Shown: one piece after another, positions 1-7,767 of the stretch | How the letters are laid out: each line of letters starts with the position of its first letter | Position numbering within the stretch: position 1 is the first letter of the stretch | Origin: Verrucomicrobiales bacterium | GTDB lineage: Bacteria > Verrucomicrobiota > Verrucomicrobiia > Limisphaerales > J093 | NCBI GenBank assembly: GCA_015075445.1 | Contig: JABTUJ010000002.1 | Span: 124,001-188,000, forward strand | DNA length: 64,000 nucleotides | Reading direction: 5' to 3' | The notes under the pieces: generated by a model | Database searches by the model: none | Told to the model about the DNA's origin: nothing | What the model saw: only the letters and a program-made list of their open reading frames with translations | Position numbers and translations under genes: made by a program

Positions 1-603
1 CCCCACCGGCTGCTGGGCACGACCCGAGATGCGCTTCCACGCCACCGCCTCGAGCTCGTCCGAACTGCAGGAGGGATGGAACAGGATCTGCGCTCCGGCC
101 ATCCCCGGAATCCGGTACAGCTCCGGATGCCGGCCGTCGCGACAGATGACCAGGGTGCAGAGGATGCCGTCCAAGGAGAAGAGCGAGAGTTTATCGCCCC
201 CCCGGCAGTACTGCTGTTCGTCGCGCCCCGCCCTGTTCACCTTCGCGTATTCGTGCACGATGGCCCCGCGCGGGTCGATCACGTGGGCCAGGTTCAGGTG
301 GCGATCGGCGGTGCGTTTGAGCGTGCCGACGACGGTCCAGATGCGGTGGGCGGCGGCGGCGGCCTGGGTCTGTTCGAGGGCAGCCTCGACCCGGGCCGGT
401 TCGAGCCCGATCACGTACGGGAAGTAATAGCTGGTGAGGTTGGCCTCGGGGAACAGCACGACCCGGCTGCCGGCCGCCGCCGCGGCTTCGATGTAGTGCA
501 GCGTGCGGTCGAGGTTGTGTTCGAGGGACCGCGCCCAGTGCATCTGCACGCAGGAAACCTGCAGGGTCAGCGGGGGTTGGGAGGCTTGGGACTCGGGTTG
601 CAT
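1..603 (-). CDS. Nitrilase-superfamily (carbon-nitrogen) hydrolase, 3' end cut by window
   Basis: The ATG at 601-603 opens a frame that runs off the window start, so about 200 N-terminal residues are visible. The Glu-Lys-Cys triad of the C-N hydrolase fold is present: Glu53 in FPEANLTSYY, Lys121 in YAKVNRAG and Cys154 in LVICRDGRHP. Members hydrolyse amides or nitriles in the cytoplasm. The substrate cannot be told from sequence, and there is no signal peptide. The start lies 6 nt after the stop of the upstream esterase gene, so the two are probably co-transcribed. The family call is firm, the specificity unknown. Confidence 0.85.
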   Translation of the reverse strand, partial: MQPESQASQPPLTLQVSCVQMHWARSLEHNLDRTLHYIEAAAAAGSRVVLFPEANLTSYYFPYVIGLEPARVEAALEQTQAAAAAHRIWTVVGTLKRTADRHLNLAHVIDPRGAIVHEYAKVNRAGRDEQQYCRGGDKLSLFSLDGILCTLVICRDGRHPELYRIPGMAGAQILFHPSCSSDELEAVAWKRISGRAQQPVG

Positions 604-609
604 CAGGAA

Positions 610-2850
610 TCAGGGAATCGTCTCCACACCGCACAGGCACCAGACCAGTTCCGGCGAGAAATGGTTGTAGCTGTCGGTTTTCTGGAACACGAGCGCTTGG
701 GGCGCGCCCAGCCAGGCAAACACCCGACGGGCCTCGTGCACCGCCTGCCGCAGCGCTTCCAGGTTGGTCTGGTAATCGATGCCGGGTATGATCAGTTGCA
801 CCGGCCGGGGGGCGATCAAGGCCAGGAGTTCCGGCACATCGTACGGGATGCGCGATTCTTCCCCAACGAACACGGCCAACCGCGGCAGCCAGGGCAACGC
901 CTGCGACCAGCGCCCCACGCCCCCGGTGCCGGAGGCCACCGTGTCAAACCTCCAGGGCGTGATGCCGCCCACCACAATCACGCCCGCCACACGGTCATCG
1001 AGCGCCGCCGCGTGCAGGGCGGCGAGGGCGCCGGTGCCGTAGCCCGTGAGGTAGATCTGGTCCGGATCGACGTGTCGATGGCCCCGCAGGACATCCACGG
1101 CCGCCCGGGTGTCCGCCACCGTCTTGCCGAGCAGCGACCAGTCCGGATAACGCTCGTAGAAGTGGCGCACCTCTTCGATTCGCGCGCCGTTGCCAAGCTG
1201 GTCAAACGCGAACACGGCGTAACCGCTGCGGGTGAGGGCCAGGTGCGGCGTCTCTCCCCGGTGATAGCCCGCCACGTATCCGTGCGAGACCGACAGCGGA
1301 TGCAGCCACACGAACGCGGGCAGTTGGCGGGTGGTTCCCGCCACGTTCGTCGGATAGTACAGGTCGCCCGTGACGTAGTTCCCGAAGCTCAGGCTTTCCT
1401 TCACCAGCCGGGCCGGCGGGGTGTCGCGCCGCAGCAGGGCGGCCACCGGTTGCGGTTCCGCGCCGTAGGTGCCGCCAGGATCGGCCGCGAGGGGAGGCGT
1501 TTCGCCCAGCACCTGAGAGATCCGCTGGCGGATCTCGTGCCGTTTTGCATCCCATTCCTCCCGGCTGTTGATGGGCGCACCGTCGGCGGTGAGCAGAAGA
1601 TCCCCCCTTCCGCGGGCGGGGAACCGCGCTGGATCGAGCGGGGTCCCGCCGGCCCGTTGCCAGTCCTCAAGAGTGGGGTAGATCGGCGCATCGTCCACGC
1701 GGCGGGAGGCGCGTCCGAACTTCCAGTCCAGCCAGTCGAGGTAGCTCTCAATGTCCCCGGCCGCAGTGGCATGGGGTCCGTGCCGGTAGCGCAGGTTCAG
1801 GTGATCCGGCGCCCCGAGCAGCGCGAAGACGGGCTGCGCCGCACGCTGGCACTGTTCGATGGCCCAGACGCTTTCGACGTTGTCATTCAGCGCCGTCGAG
1901 AGGAGCACCGGCCGGGGGGCGATGCAGGCGATCAGCTCGTGCTGATCGATCGGCAACCGGTCCTCGCGGCCCACGAAGAAGCGGAGCCGCGGATGCAGCC
2001 AGTCGGGGAAGTTGCGGGTGATCAGCTCGATGCCCTCGCCGAACTCGGCTTCCGAGAAACAGCGCCAGGGACAGGCGCCACCCGCGCCCGAGCTGCTCGA
2101 GATCACGGCGGCGATGCGTTCATCGAGCGCCGCAGCGATCAGGGACGTCTTGCCGTTGCGCGAGTGTCCGGTGAGGGCGATGCGCCGAGCGTCGGCCTCG
2201 GGCCGGGTTGCGAGATAATCGACGCAGCGGCTGGCGGCCCAGGCACGGCGGGTGAGCTTGGTCCAGTCATGGTCTGGCCAGAGATCGCGCCAGGGACCCG
2301 TGTCGTCGCGGGCATCGGCGCCGGCGTACACGCAGGCGAGGTACCCGCGGCTGACGGCGATGAGCGCCCACCGCCGGTGGTTGTACTGCGTGAGGAAGAC
2401 GGGGAAAGGGCCGGGTCCGGGTGGGCGGAGGATCTCGAGGCGGAGCCGGGCGCGGTGTTCGGGGCCGAATTCGAGGGTGACCTCCTCGCGGTGGGCACCG
2501 GGTTCGCGGTGGGTTTGGCGTTCGGCGACACGGACGTTGCCGGGCGGTGGGGGGACGGAGCCGATGACGTAGTGCTGGAAAAGCCCGATCAGTTCAGCTC
2601 GGTGCGGGGCCCATTCGGCCGGCGTGGTGACGGGTTGCCCGTTAGCGGGGCGGAGCGGATTGGGAAGCCCTGGGACGCCGGGCAGGCGCGCGAAGTCCGG
2701 GGGCAGTTCATCGGACGCCTCGAGCCAGGTCTCCCAGGCAGCGCTGCGCGGCAGGATGCGTCGCAACTCGTCGAGGAGTTCCTGGCGCCGGGCGAGCTCG
2801 TCGGCCGACGTCACGAACACCAGAAACAGCGAGAGGATCAGACCACGCAT
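610..2850 (-). CDS. Secreted protein with two alpha/beta-hydrolase domains; N-terminal domain CE15/acetylxylan-esterase-like
   Basis: This 746-residue protein has a short signal peptide (about residues 1-16). Two alpha/beta-hydrolase domains follow, roughly 60-390 and 420-746. The first has the nucleophile elbow GHSRNGK with Ser230, the form seen in glucuronoyl esterase (CE15)-like and related acetylxylan esterase-like enzymes. A conserved block around IAPRPVLLS and a His after APDH complete the pattern. The second domain keeps the same landmarks (IAPRPVQLI), but its elbow reads GYGTG, with Gly605 at the serine position, so it is probably non-catalytic. A role in removing ester groups from plant-type polysaccharide in the periplasm is inferred. 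It is followed after 6 nt by the nitrilase-family gene. Confidence 0.75.
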   Translation of the reverse strand: MRGLILSLFLVFVTSADELARRQELLDELRRILPRSAAWETWLEASDELPPDFARLPGVPGLPNPLRPANGQPVTTPAEWAPHRAELIGLFQHYVIGSVPPPPGNVRVAERQTHREPGAHREEVTLEFGPEHRARLRLEILRPPGPGPFPVFLTQYNHRRWALIAVSRGYLACVYAGADARDDTGPWRDLWPDHDWTKLTRRAWAASRCVDYLATRPEADARRIALTGHSRNGKTSLIAAALDERIAAVISSSSGAGGACPWRCFSEAEFGEGIELITRNFPDWLHPRLRFFVGREDRLPIDQHELIACIAPRPVLLSTALNDNVESVWAIEQCQRAAQPVFALLGAPDHLNLRYRHGPHATAAGDIESYLDWLDWKFGRASRRVDDAPIYPTLEDWQRAGGTPLDPARFPARGRGDLLLTADGAPINSREEWDAKRHEIRQRISQVLGETPPLAADPGGTYGAEPQPVAALLRRDTPPARLVKESLSFGNYVTGDLYYPTNVAGTTRQLPAFVWLHPLSVSHGYVAGYHRGETPHLALTRSGYAVFAFDQLGNGARIEEVRHFYERYPDWSLLGKTVADTRAAVDVLRGHRHVDPDQIYLTGYGTGALAALHAAALDDRVAGVIVVGGITPWRFDTVASGTGGVGRWSQALPWLPRLAVFVGEESRIPYDVPELLALIAPRPVQLIIPGIDYQTNLEALRQAVHEARRVFAWLGAPQALVFQKTDSYNHFSPELVWCLCGVETIP

Positions 2851-2903
2851 TTCCTAGGGGTCAGTAGATAGTATGCTCCAGATCCGATCGCCTCGTCTCC
2901 CGG

Positions 2904-3584
2904 TCAGGGTAGCTCCTGGATCCGCAGGTTCCGCCAACGCACCTCAAGCGGATCCTGGCGGTCCCCCACCCCATGCACCTGGAGCGCGATGAAGCCGGCC
3001 GGAGTCACCTCGTCCACCAGGTCGGCGGCGGCGACTCCGTTGAGCCAGGTCTTGAGGGAAGAACCGCGGCACTCGATCCGCAGGTGGTTCCAGCCCTCGG
3101 CCCGATACGCGCGGCGCGCGGGTTCATTGTCCTTCAGGTCCTTGAGCCAGCCGCGGCGGCCTTCTTCGTAGATGCCGCCGCTCCACGCCCGGTCGCTGGG
3201 GTCGATCTCGACCTGGTAGCCGTGGACACGGCCGGCGGGGATCCGGAAGGTCTTGCCGCCGAGTTCGACGACCTTCTCATGGTCGTGGCATTCGCTACGG
3301 ACCTGGATGCCGGAATTCAGGCCGGGGCTGGTTTGGAACTCGAGTTCGAGGATGAAGTTCGTGTAGGGCCGGGTGGTGCAGAGGAAGGCGTTGGGGGTCT
3401 TGGGTACGGTTTGGCCGATCACCATGCCCTGTTCCGCGCGGTACTTCGCCTGGCCACCGCGTTGGACCCAACCCGTGAGGTCGGTGCCGTTGAAGAGCGG
3501 AGTCCAGGCCCGTTCGGCCGCGTGGGTGAGTGTGGCGGAGGCAAGAGCGAAGCCCGAGACGAGGAGGAGGACGGCGGCATGCAT
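2904..3584 (-). CDS. Secreted DUF1080 (3-keto-disaccharide hydrolase-type) protein
   Basis: After a signal peptide ending near THAAE, the sequence opens with WTPLFNGTDLTGW, the hallmark start of the DUF1080/LamG-like beta-sandwich, and continues through NSGIQVRSE and GYQVEIDP. The domain fills the protein. Family members act on 3-keto-glycosides or bind glycans outside the cytoplasm. The frame is open to 3623, but I chose the ATG at 3582-3584 because it places MHAAVLLLVSGFALA, a normal signal peptide, at the N terminus; the longer form adds 13 unlikely residues. It is transcribed alone, with a terminator-like hairpin between it and the next gene. Confidence 0.8.
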   Translation of the reverse strand: MHAAVLLLVSGFALASATLTHAAERAWTPLFNGTDLTGWVQRGGQAKYRAEQGMVIGQTVPKTPNAFLCTTRPYTNFILELEFQTSPGLNSGIQVRSECHDHEKVVELGGKTFRIPAGRVHGYQVEIDPSDRAWSGGIYEEGRRGWLKDLKDNEPARRAYRAEGWNHLRIECRGSSLKTWLNGVAAADLVDEVTPAGFIALQVHGVGDRQDPLEVRWRNLRIQELP

Positions 3585-3643
3585 GGGCGGGGTTATAGAC
3601 CGCGGGGAGATTGGGGGCAGCAAAAAAGAGGGGGGGATGAGAA

Positions 3644-3668
3644 AGGGGCCGGACAGTGTCCGGCCCCT
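3644..3668 (-). terminator. Hairpin downstream of the CBM9-like gene
   Basis: Arms 3644-3655 and 3657-3668 are a perfect 12-bp inverted repeat (AGGGGCCGGACA and its complement) with almost no loop. It lies about 37 nt beyond the stop codon at 3705. On the minus strand a six-T run follows only about 17 nt later, so this is a strong hairpin without a classical adjacent U tract. Confidence 0.55.
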
Positions 3669-3704
3669 CTGAGGAGAAACGACGTTGCGTTGTACGCTGT
3701 GCCC

Positions 3705-6386
3705 TTACTGGCGCAACCGCCCGAACCAGGTGGGCTGGGTCGGGGTCAAGGTGTAGGGCGAGGCGGCGCCGGCGACATCCTGCCATTGGCCGGTGACGGT
3801 CGGTGCGGATTGCAGGGTACCGCCACCGGTCCATTCGAGCGTGATCGAGCCGTTGGCGTTCTTCTGGATCTTGGTGAATTCGAGCGCCGCGGTGGGTTTG
3901 TCGGGGGCCGTGCCGGTGCGGTACGTGAGGATGCCGCCGTTGGCGGAATCGTTGAGGAGGACCCTGGTACCGTCTGCCTTTATGGTGAAGATCTCGAGGC
4001 TGGCGCCACCGGTGCCATCCTGCCAGATCGTGCGGATTGGGTAGACCCCGGCTTCCTGGACATAAATGCGGAAGAGGGTGTCGGATGCCGCCCTTCCGCC
4101 ATCGAACTGGCCCAGGAGCATAGCGTCCGCGAGGTTGTTAAGGTAGCCGGCCTGCGTGCGGAAGCCGTCGTCGCTGTTCACGCCCATGGTAATCCAGCCG
4201 GCGGGCAACTCGGCGAAGGTGAGGACTTCGCCGTTGATACCGTCGACGGCGTACCAGACGCCGGGGACGCCGGGCATCTGGTCGTCCGGCGTGAAGTTGC
4301 CGGTCATCCCACCCTCGGCTTCGTTGAAGTTAATGACGGTGGCGATGTCGAATCGGACCACCGATCCCGCGGTAACCCCGCGAGCGAGCGCCACGCCGAT
4401 GATGTCGGGGTCGGCGAGGTTGACGGTCACCGGATTCCCGTCCTGGTCCTTCAACTGGCCGGCGAGGGCGAGTTCGGTTTCGGCGAGACTGGTGTGGGTA
4501 TAGGCGTCGTTCTGGAAGACGCTCCAGCGGAACCCACGTCTGGACTTGTCGACAGACGCGGCCTGCATCGAGCGGGTCAGGACGCCGTAATACATCGTCT
4601 TAAAGCTGGCAGTGTCAGTCACCGTGTTGCCCCGGGTATCCTTGACCTCGATGATGTAGGTGTGATCGGAAGCCGGCGGGAAGGGGGTGGGGCGCGTCCA
4701 GGTGAAATCGAACGCGTCGGTCTTTGGAGCCGGTGTCAGCGGGGCCAAGGTCCCGTCGATGTAGAGTTTCGCGGTGGCCGGATCACAGACCGAGGCGCCG
4801 AGGTTGTTCACCCGGAACGAGAAGCCGTCGACGGTGGGGTTGACGGCCGAGAGGTAGATCAGGTCGGCGGTGGTTCCGCCAACGCCGAGCGTTACGAGGG
4901 CCGTTTCGCCCGGGGACTTGCCGAAGACGATCGCGTGGGCACCCAAGCCACCCCAACCTTTCTGGCCGGGCGTGTCCTTGTCGCCGTCGTTGATGGCCAT
5001 GCCCAGGCCGAACTGGGTGCCGTACACCAGGCTGTTCAACCCCAGGGCGGCTTTCGGCAACTTGATCTCATAGGTGGTCCTGCGGGTCGTCTTGTCTCTT
5101 CGGATGGCAACGTCGGTGAGGCAGGTGGCTTCCGCGATGCAGGGGGGGCCGGACTCGTGACGGTTGGCCTCGACGAGATTGGTGGGATCATTGAGGTTCT
5201 CATCCTCCTCCACGCCACCCAGGGCGTAGTTGTAGAGGGCGACCTGTTGATCCTGGGCGGCGTTGGCGATCATCAACTGGATGGAATCGCCGTTCCACGC
5301 ACTCCGGGCGGCGTTCTCGTGGTAGTCATCCGTGACCACGAATCCGAAGTAAACGTTCTCCGCATCGTAGACGACTTGAACCGCCGAGGTCTGGTCATCG
5401 GGACCCGTCCACGTGCCGCCGGCGTATTCCTCGAACAAGACGAGCGTCCCGGTCCCGGCGGGTCCGGAGCCTTTGGGGATGTAGAACTTCGGATCCGCCA
5501 GCACCGGCACGCCGCTCCATTCCGCGAGGTTGCCATCGAGAACGATGGGTTTCGGTGCCGGGTTGGCGGTGTAAACCTCCTTTCCGGGTTCGATGTCGTT
5601 CTTCCGCGCCAGCGTGATCAGGGCGGTTTCACCGGGCGACTTGCCGAAGACAATCGCGTGGGCGCCCAGGCCACCCCAACCCTTCTGGCCGGGCGTGTCC
5701 TTGTCGCCGTCATTGATGGCCATGCCCAAGCCGAACTTGACGCCACCCGCCAAGGCTTCCAGGCCCAAGGCGGCCTTCGGCAGTTTGATTTCGTAGGTGG
5801 TCTTCTTGGTCGTCGTATTGCGCTTGATGGCGACTTCGGTGAGGCAAGTGCCTTCCGCGATGCAGGGGGGACCGGCCTCGTGCCGGTTAGCCTCGACCAG
5901 ATTCGTCGGGTCGTTGAGGTTCTCGTCCTCTTCCACGCCACCAAGCGCGTAGTTGTAGAGGGCCACCTGCTGCGTGCGGTCCGCACTGGCGATCATCAAC
6001 TGGATGGAATCGCCGTTCCACGCGCTTCGGGCCGCGTTCTCGTGGTAGTCATCGGTGACGATGAATCCGAAATAGACGTTGTTGGCGTCATAGGCGATCT
6101 GCACCGCCGAGGTCTGGTCGTCGGGACCCGTCCAAGTGCCGCCGGCATACTCCTCAAAGAGGACCAGAGTTCCTCCGTCGCCGGAACCCTTGGGAATGGA
6201 GAACTTGGGATCCGCGAGCACGGGGACGCCGCTCCATTCGGAGAGATCGCCATCCAAGACGATGGGTCGGGGAGTATGGATGGCGCTGTAGTACTCCTTG
6301 CCCGGCTCGATGTCGTTGGCCTGACTCCCCAAGGGAACCAAGCACGCGGCCGAGAGCAGCCACAGGGGGATTCGTTTTGGGTTCAT
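3705..6386 (-). CDS. Secreted protein with two tandem CBM9-like domains
   Basis: 893 residues with a signal peptide (about 1-23). Residues 24-262 and 263-503 are near-identical CBM9-like (carbohydrate-binding family 9 / PF06452-type) domains. Each begins NDIEPGKE and contains PIVLDG.L.EWSGVPVLADP, then Tyr/Phe-rich strands with VTDDYHENAARSAWNGDS. A linker Ig-like region (about 510-600) and a PA14-like segment (about 690-830, with VNSDDGF and FRIYVQEAGVYP) follow. The C terminus ends in a short beta domain, LEWTGGGTLQSAP to WFGRLRQ, of a kind common on secreted proteins of this phylum. It probably binds polysaccharide outside the cell. No catalytic motif is visible. Confidence 0.8.
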   Translation of the reverse strand: MNPKRIPLWLLSAACLVPLGSQANDIEPGKEYYSAIHTPRPIVLDGDLSEWSGVPVLADPKFSIPKGSGDGGTLVLFEEYAGGTWTGPDDQTSAVQIAYDANNVYFGFIVTDDYHENAARSAWNGDSIQLMIASADRTQQVALYNYALGGVEEDENLNDPTNLVEANRHEAGPPCIAEGTCLTEVAIKRNTTTKKTTYEIKLPKAALGLEALAGGVKFGLGMAINDGDKDTPGQKGWGGLGAHAIVFGKSPGETALITLARKNDIEPGKEVYTANPAPKPIVLDGNLAEWSGVPVLADPKFYIPKGSGPAGTGTLVLFEEYAGGTWTGPDDQTSAVQVVYDAENVYFGFVVTDDYHENAARSAWNGDSIQLMIANAAQDQQVALYNYALGGVEEDENLNDPTNLVEANRHESGPPCIAEATCLTDVAIRRDKTTRRTTYEIKLPKAALGLNSLVYGTQFGLGMAINDGDKDTPGQKGWGGLGAHAIVFGKSPGETALVTLGVGGTTADLIYLSAVNPTVDGFSFRVNNLGASVCDPATAKLYIDGTLAPLTPAPKTDAFDFTWTRPTPFPPASDHTYIIEVKDTRGNTVTDTASFKTMYYGVLTRSMQAASVDKSRRGFRWSVFQNDAYTHTSLAETELALAGQLKDQDGNPVTVNLADPDIIGVALARGVTAGSVVRFDIATVINFNEAEGGMTGNFTPDDQMPGVPGVWYAVDGINGEVLTFAELPAGWITMGVNSDDGFRTQAGYLNNLADAMLLGQFDGGRAASDTLFRIYVQEAGVYPIRTIWQDGTGGASLEIFTIKADGTRVLLNDSANGGILTYRTGTAPDKPTAALEFTKIQKNANGSITLEWTGGGTLQSAPTVTGQWQDVAGAASPYTLTPTQPTWFGRLRQ
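4878..6317 (-). repeat. Tandem intragenic duplication, two units of about 720 bp
   Basis: Unit 1 is about 5601-6317 and unit 2 about 4878-5600. They are very similar at the DNA level over their whole length; for example the stretch ending GACTTGCCGAAGAC recurs 723 bp apart. The spacing is 717 bp at the unit starts and 723 bp further in, because the second copy carries two extra codons after PKGSG. Each unit encodes one CBM9-like domain, so this is a recent in-frame duplication. Confidence 0.85.
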
Positions 6387-6500
6387 ACGCAGTCTTCCGA
6401 CGGGGGTAACTGGATTCTAAGTCGTTGGGTAACTGATCGGCAGGAGTGTGCGCCCCAACCGCCGCTTGTAAAGCAAGTTTTGGCGAGTTGGTGGTCAGCG

Positions 6501-6676
6501 GGTGCGCGACACAAATCCTTGGATCGTCCGTTCTGGGCTCGATTTTGCGCCGAGGCACCTAGAGACCGAAAGGGTGGCGGTCCGCTGCGGTTGTTCTCTG
6601 TGTCCTCCTGAGCTCTGTGCTGAACCCGGGTCCAGTCTTTCAGCACAGAGCTCAGGAGGACACAGAGGATCAGCCG
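6501..6676. repeat. Interspersed repeat family 1, copy A (core plus 29-bp inverted repeat)
   Basis: A core of about 90 bp, starting near GGTGCGCGACAC and ending in CCGAAAGGGTGGCGGTCCGC, is also found at 37474-37570 and 53601-53700. It is followed here by a perfect 29-bp inverted repeat (6596-6624 and 6639-6667, 14-nt loop) built on CTCTGTGTCCTCCTGAGCTC. Small ORFs crossing it are by-products of the repeat. It occupies part of the gene-free stretch 6387-6957, upstream of the CBM9 gene. Confidence 0.8.
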
Positions 6677-6866
6677 GCGAGGCAGCCGGGATTTTGTCTT
6701 ACGCCCGTCGTCAGCATGAGCCGGGGGCGGGGTGGCGAACCCACCGCAACCCGAGCTGGCAGCCAAACCGAAGGAACCCGTCACGTGCGGCACCGCTGTC
6801 CTCTGGAGCCTCCGCCGGCGGAGCGGAACCCGGGATTCCCTCCTCGGCCTGAAACGGCGACCGAGG

Positions 6867-6936
6867 GTAGGCGCCGACGGGAGGAGGCGAAGGGTATCGC
6901 CCCGGGTCCACTACGCCTCCTCACGTCGGCGCCTAC
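6867..6936 (-). repeat. Repeat family 2 hairpin (copy A), probable terminator of the FGE-like gene
   Basis: Arms 6867-6889 and 6914-6936 form a 23-bp stem with one mismatch and a 24-nt loop, around GTAGGCGCCGAC. It begins 22 nt past the stop codon at 6958. A second copy with the same arm sequence lies at 51975-52044. No U tract follows. Between 6677 and 6866 I see nothing else. Confidence 0.65.
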
Positions 6937-6957
6937 CCCGAGGACGAACGTTCGGTG

Positions 6958-7767
6958 TTACCGTCCGGGCGCCAGCGCGGGACCCAACACCACCCGGAAG
7001 CCGACGAAGTAGATGCCATTGGAGGGAGGCATCATGAAACGGTTGGCCGCGCGGGCGAACTTGGCCTCATGGCCCCATCCACCGCCCCGGAAGACCTTGA
7101 ACTTGCCGTTGGGCGGGCCGACCGGGTCGGTCACTGCGCCCGCCGGGAAATCGGCGTACCAATCCTCGCACCATTCCCAGACGTTGCCGTGAACGTCGTG
7201 AAGTCCCCAGGCATTGGGTGCCTTCAGCCCCACTGGATGGCTGGAGCCGTCGCTGTTCTCCTGGGTCCAGGCGTAGCGGTCTGCCGACGCCTCATCATCG
7301 CCGAAGGTGAAGTGATTGGTGCTCCCTGCCCGGCACGCGTACTCCCACTCGGCCTCGGTGGGCAAGCGATAGACATAACCGGCCGGCAACCGCCCCGCCG
7401 CCTGCTCGCGGGCGGTGAGTTGCGCACAGTACCGGGTGGCATCCACGTGGGTCACCTTCTCGACCGGCCGTTGCGGGTCGCCGGTGAAGTGGCTGGGGTT
7501 CTGGCCCATCAAGGCCTCGTACTCGCCTTGCGTCACTTCGAACCTGCCCATCCAGAAGTCCCGCGAAAGGCTGACGCGCCGGTTCATCTGGTCGAACCCG
7601 CCCGCCTTGATGAGGACGAAATTGGTGGGCGGCTCGAACCGGATCGCCGGTGGGCTCGGAGCCGCAGCGGACGGACCGGCCGGGCGTTCGCAACCCGCCA
7701 GCAAGACCGCCGCGCTCGCTAGCAGCAGCGCGCGGAGCGGAAACCAGGTATTTCGGTCAGGATTCAT
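6958..7767 (-). CDS. FGE-like (SUMF1-fold) lipoprotein without the catalytic cysteines
   Basis: The N terminus is a lipoprotein signal with lipobox LLAGC (Cys about residue 26). The rest is a formylglycine-generating-enzyme (FGE-sulfatase) domain: MGRFEVTQGEYEALMG, PVEKVTHVDA, YRLPTEAEWEYACRAG, GLHDVHGNVWEWCEDWY and the closing FRGGGW and GFRVV. In true FGE a C-terminal cysteine pair binds copper and does the oxidation. Here that segment reads GHEAKFARAANRF with no cysteine, so it should not be an active FGE. The start ATG overlaps the upstream stop as ATGA, so translation is coupled to the CRTAC1-type gene. A structural or binding role at the membrane is inferred. Confidence 0.8.
   Translation of the reverse strand: MNPDRNTWFPLRALLLASAAVLLAGCERPAGPSAAAPSPPAIRFEPPTNFVLIKAGGFDQMNRRVSLSRDFWMGRFEVTQGEYEALMGQNPSHFTGDPQRPVEKVTHVDATRYCAQLTAREQAAGRLPAGYVYRLPTEAEWEYACRAGSTNHFTFGDDEASADRYAWTQENSDGSSHPVGLKAPNAWGLHDVHGNVWEWCEDWYADFPAGAVTDPVGPPNGKFKVFRGGGWGHEAKFARAANRFMMPPSNGIYFVGFRVVLGPALAPGR

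Noticed and set aside
76..2871. Very long plus-strand open frame opposite the esterase gene (similar ones at 2973-6611, 8412-11075 and 28204-30717)
   Set aside because: These are antisense frames that stay open because of high GC and codon bias in the real minus-strand genes. They have no conserved motifs and low-complexity Arg/Gly/Val-rich composition.
6958..7767. Active formylglycine-generating enzyme serving the sulfatase at 25865
   Set aside because: The C-terminal active-site segment has no cysteine residues, and the protein is a lipoprotein encoded 18 kb away.
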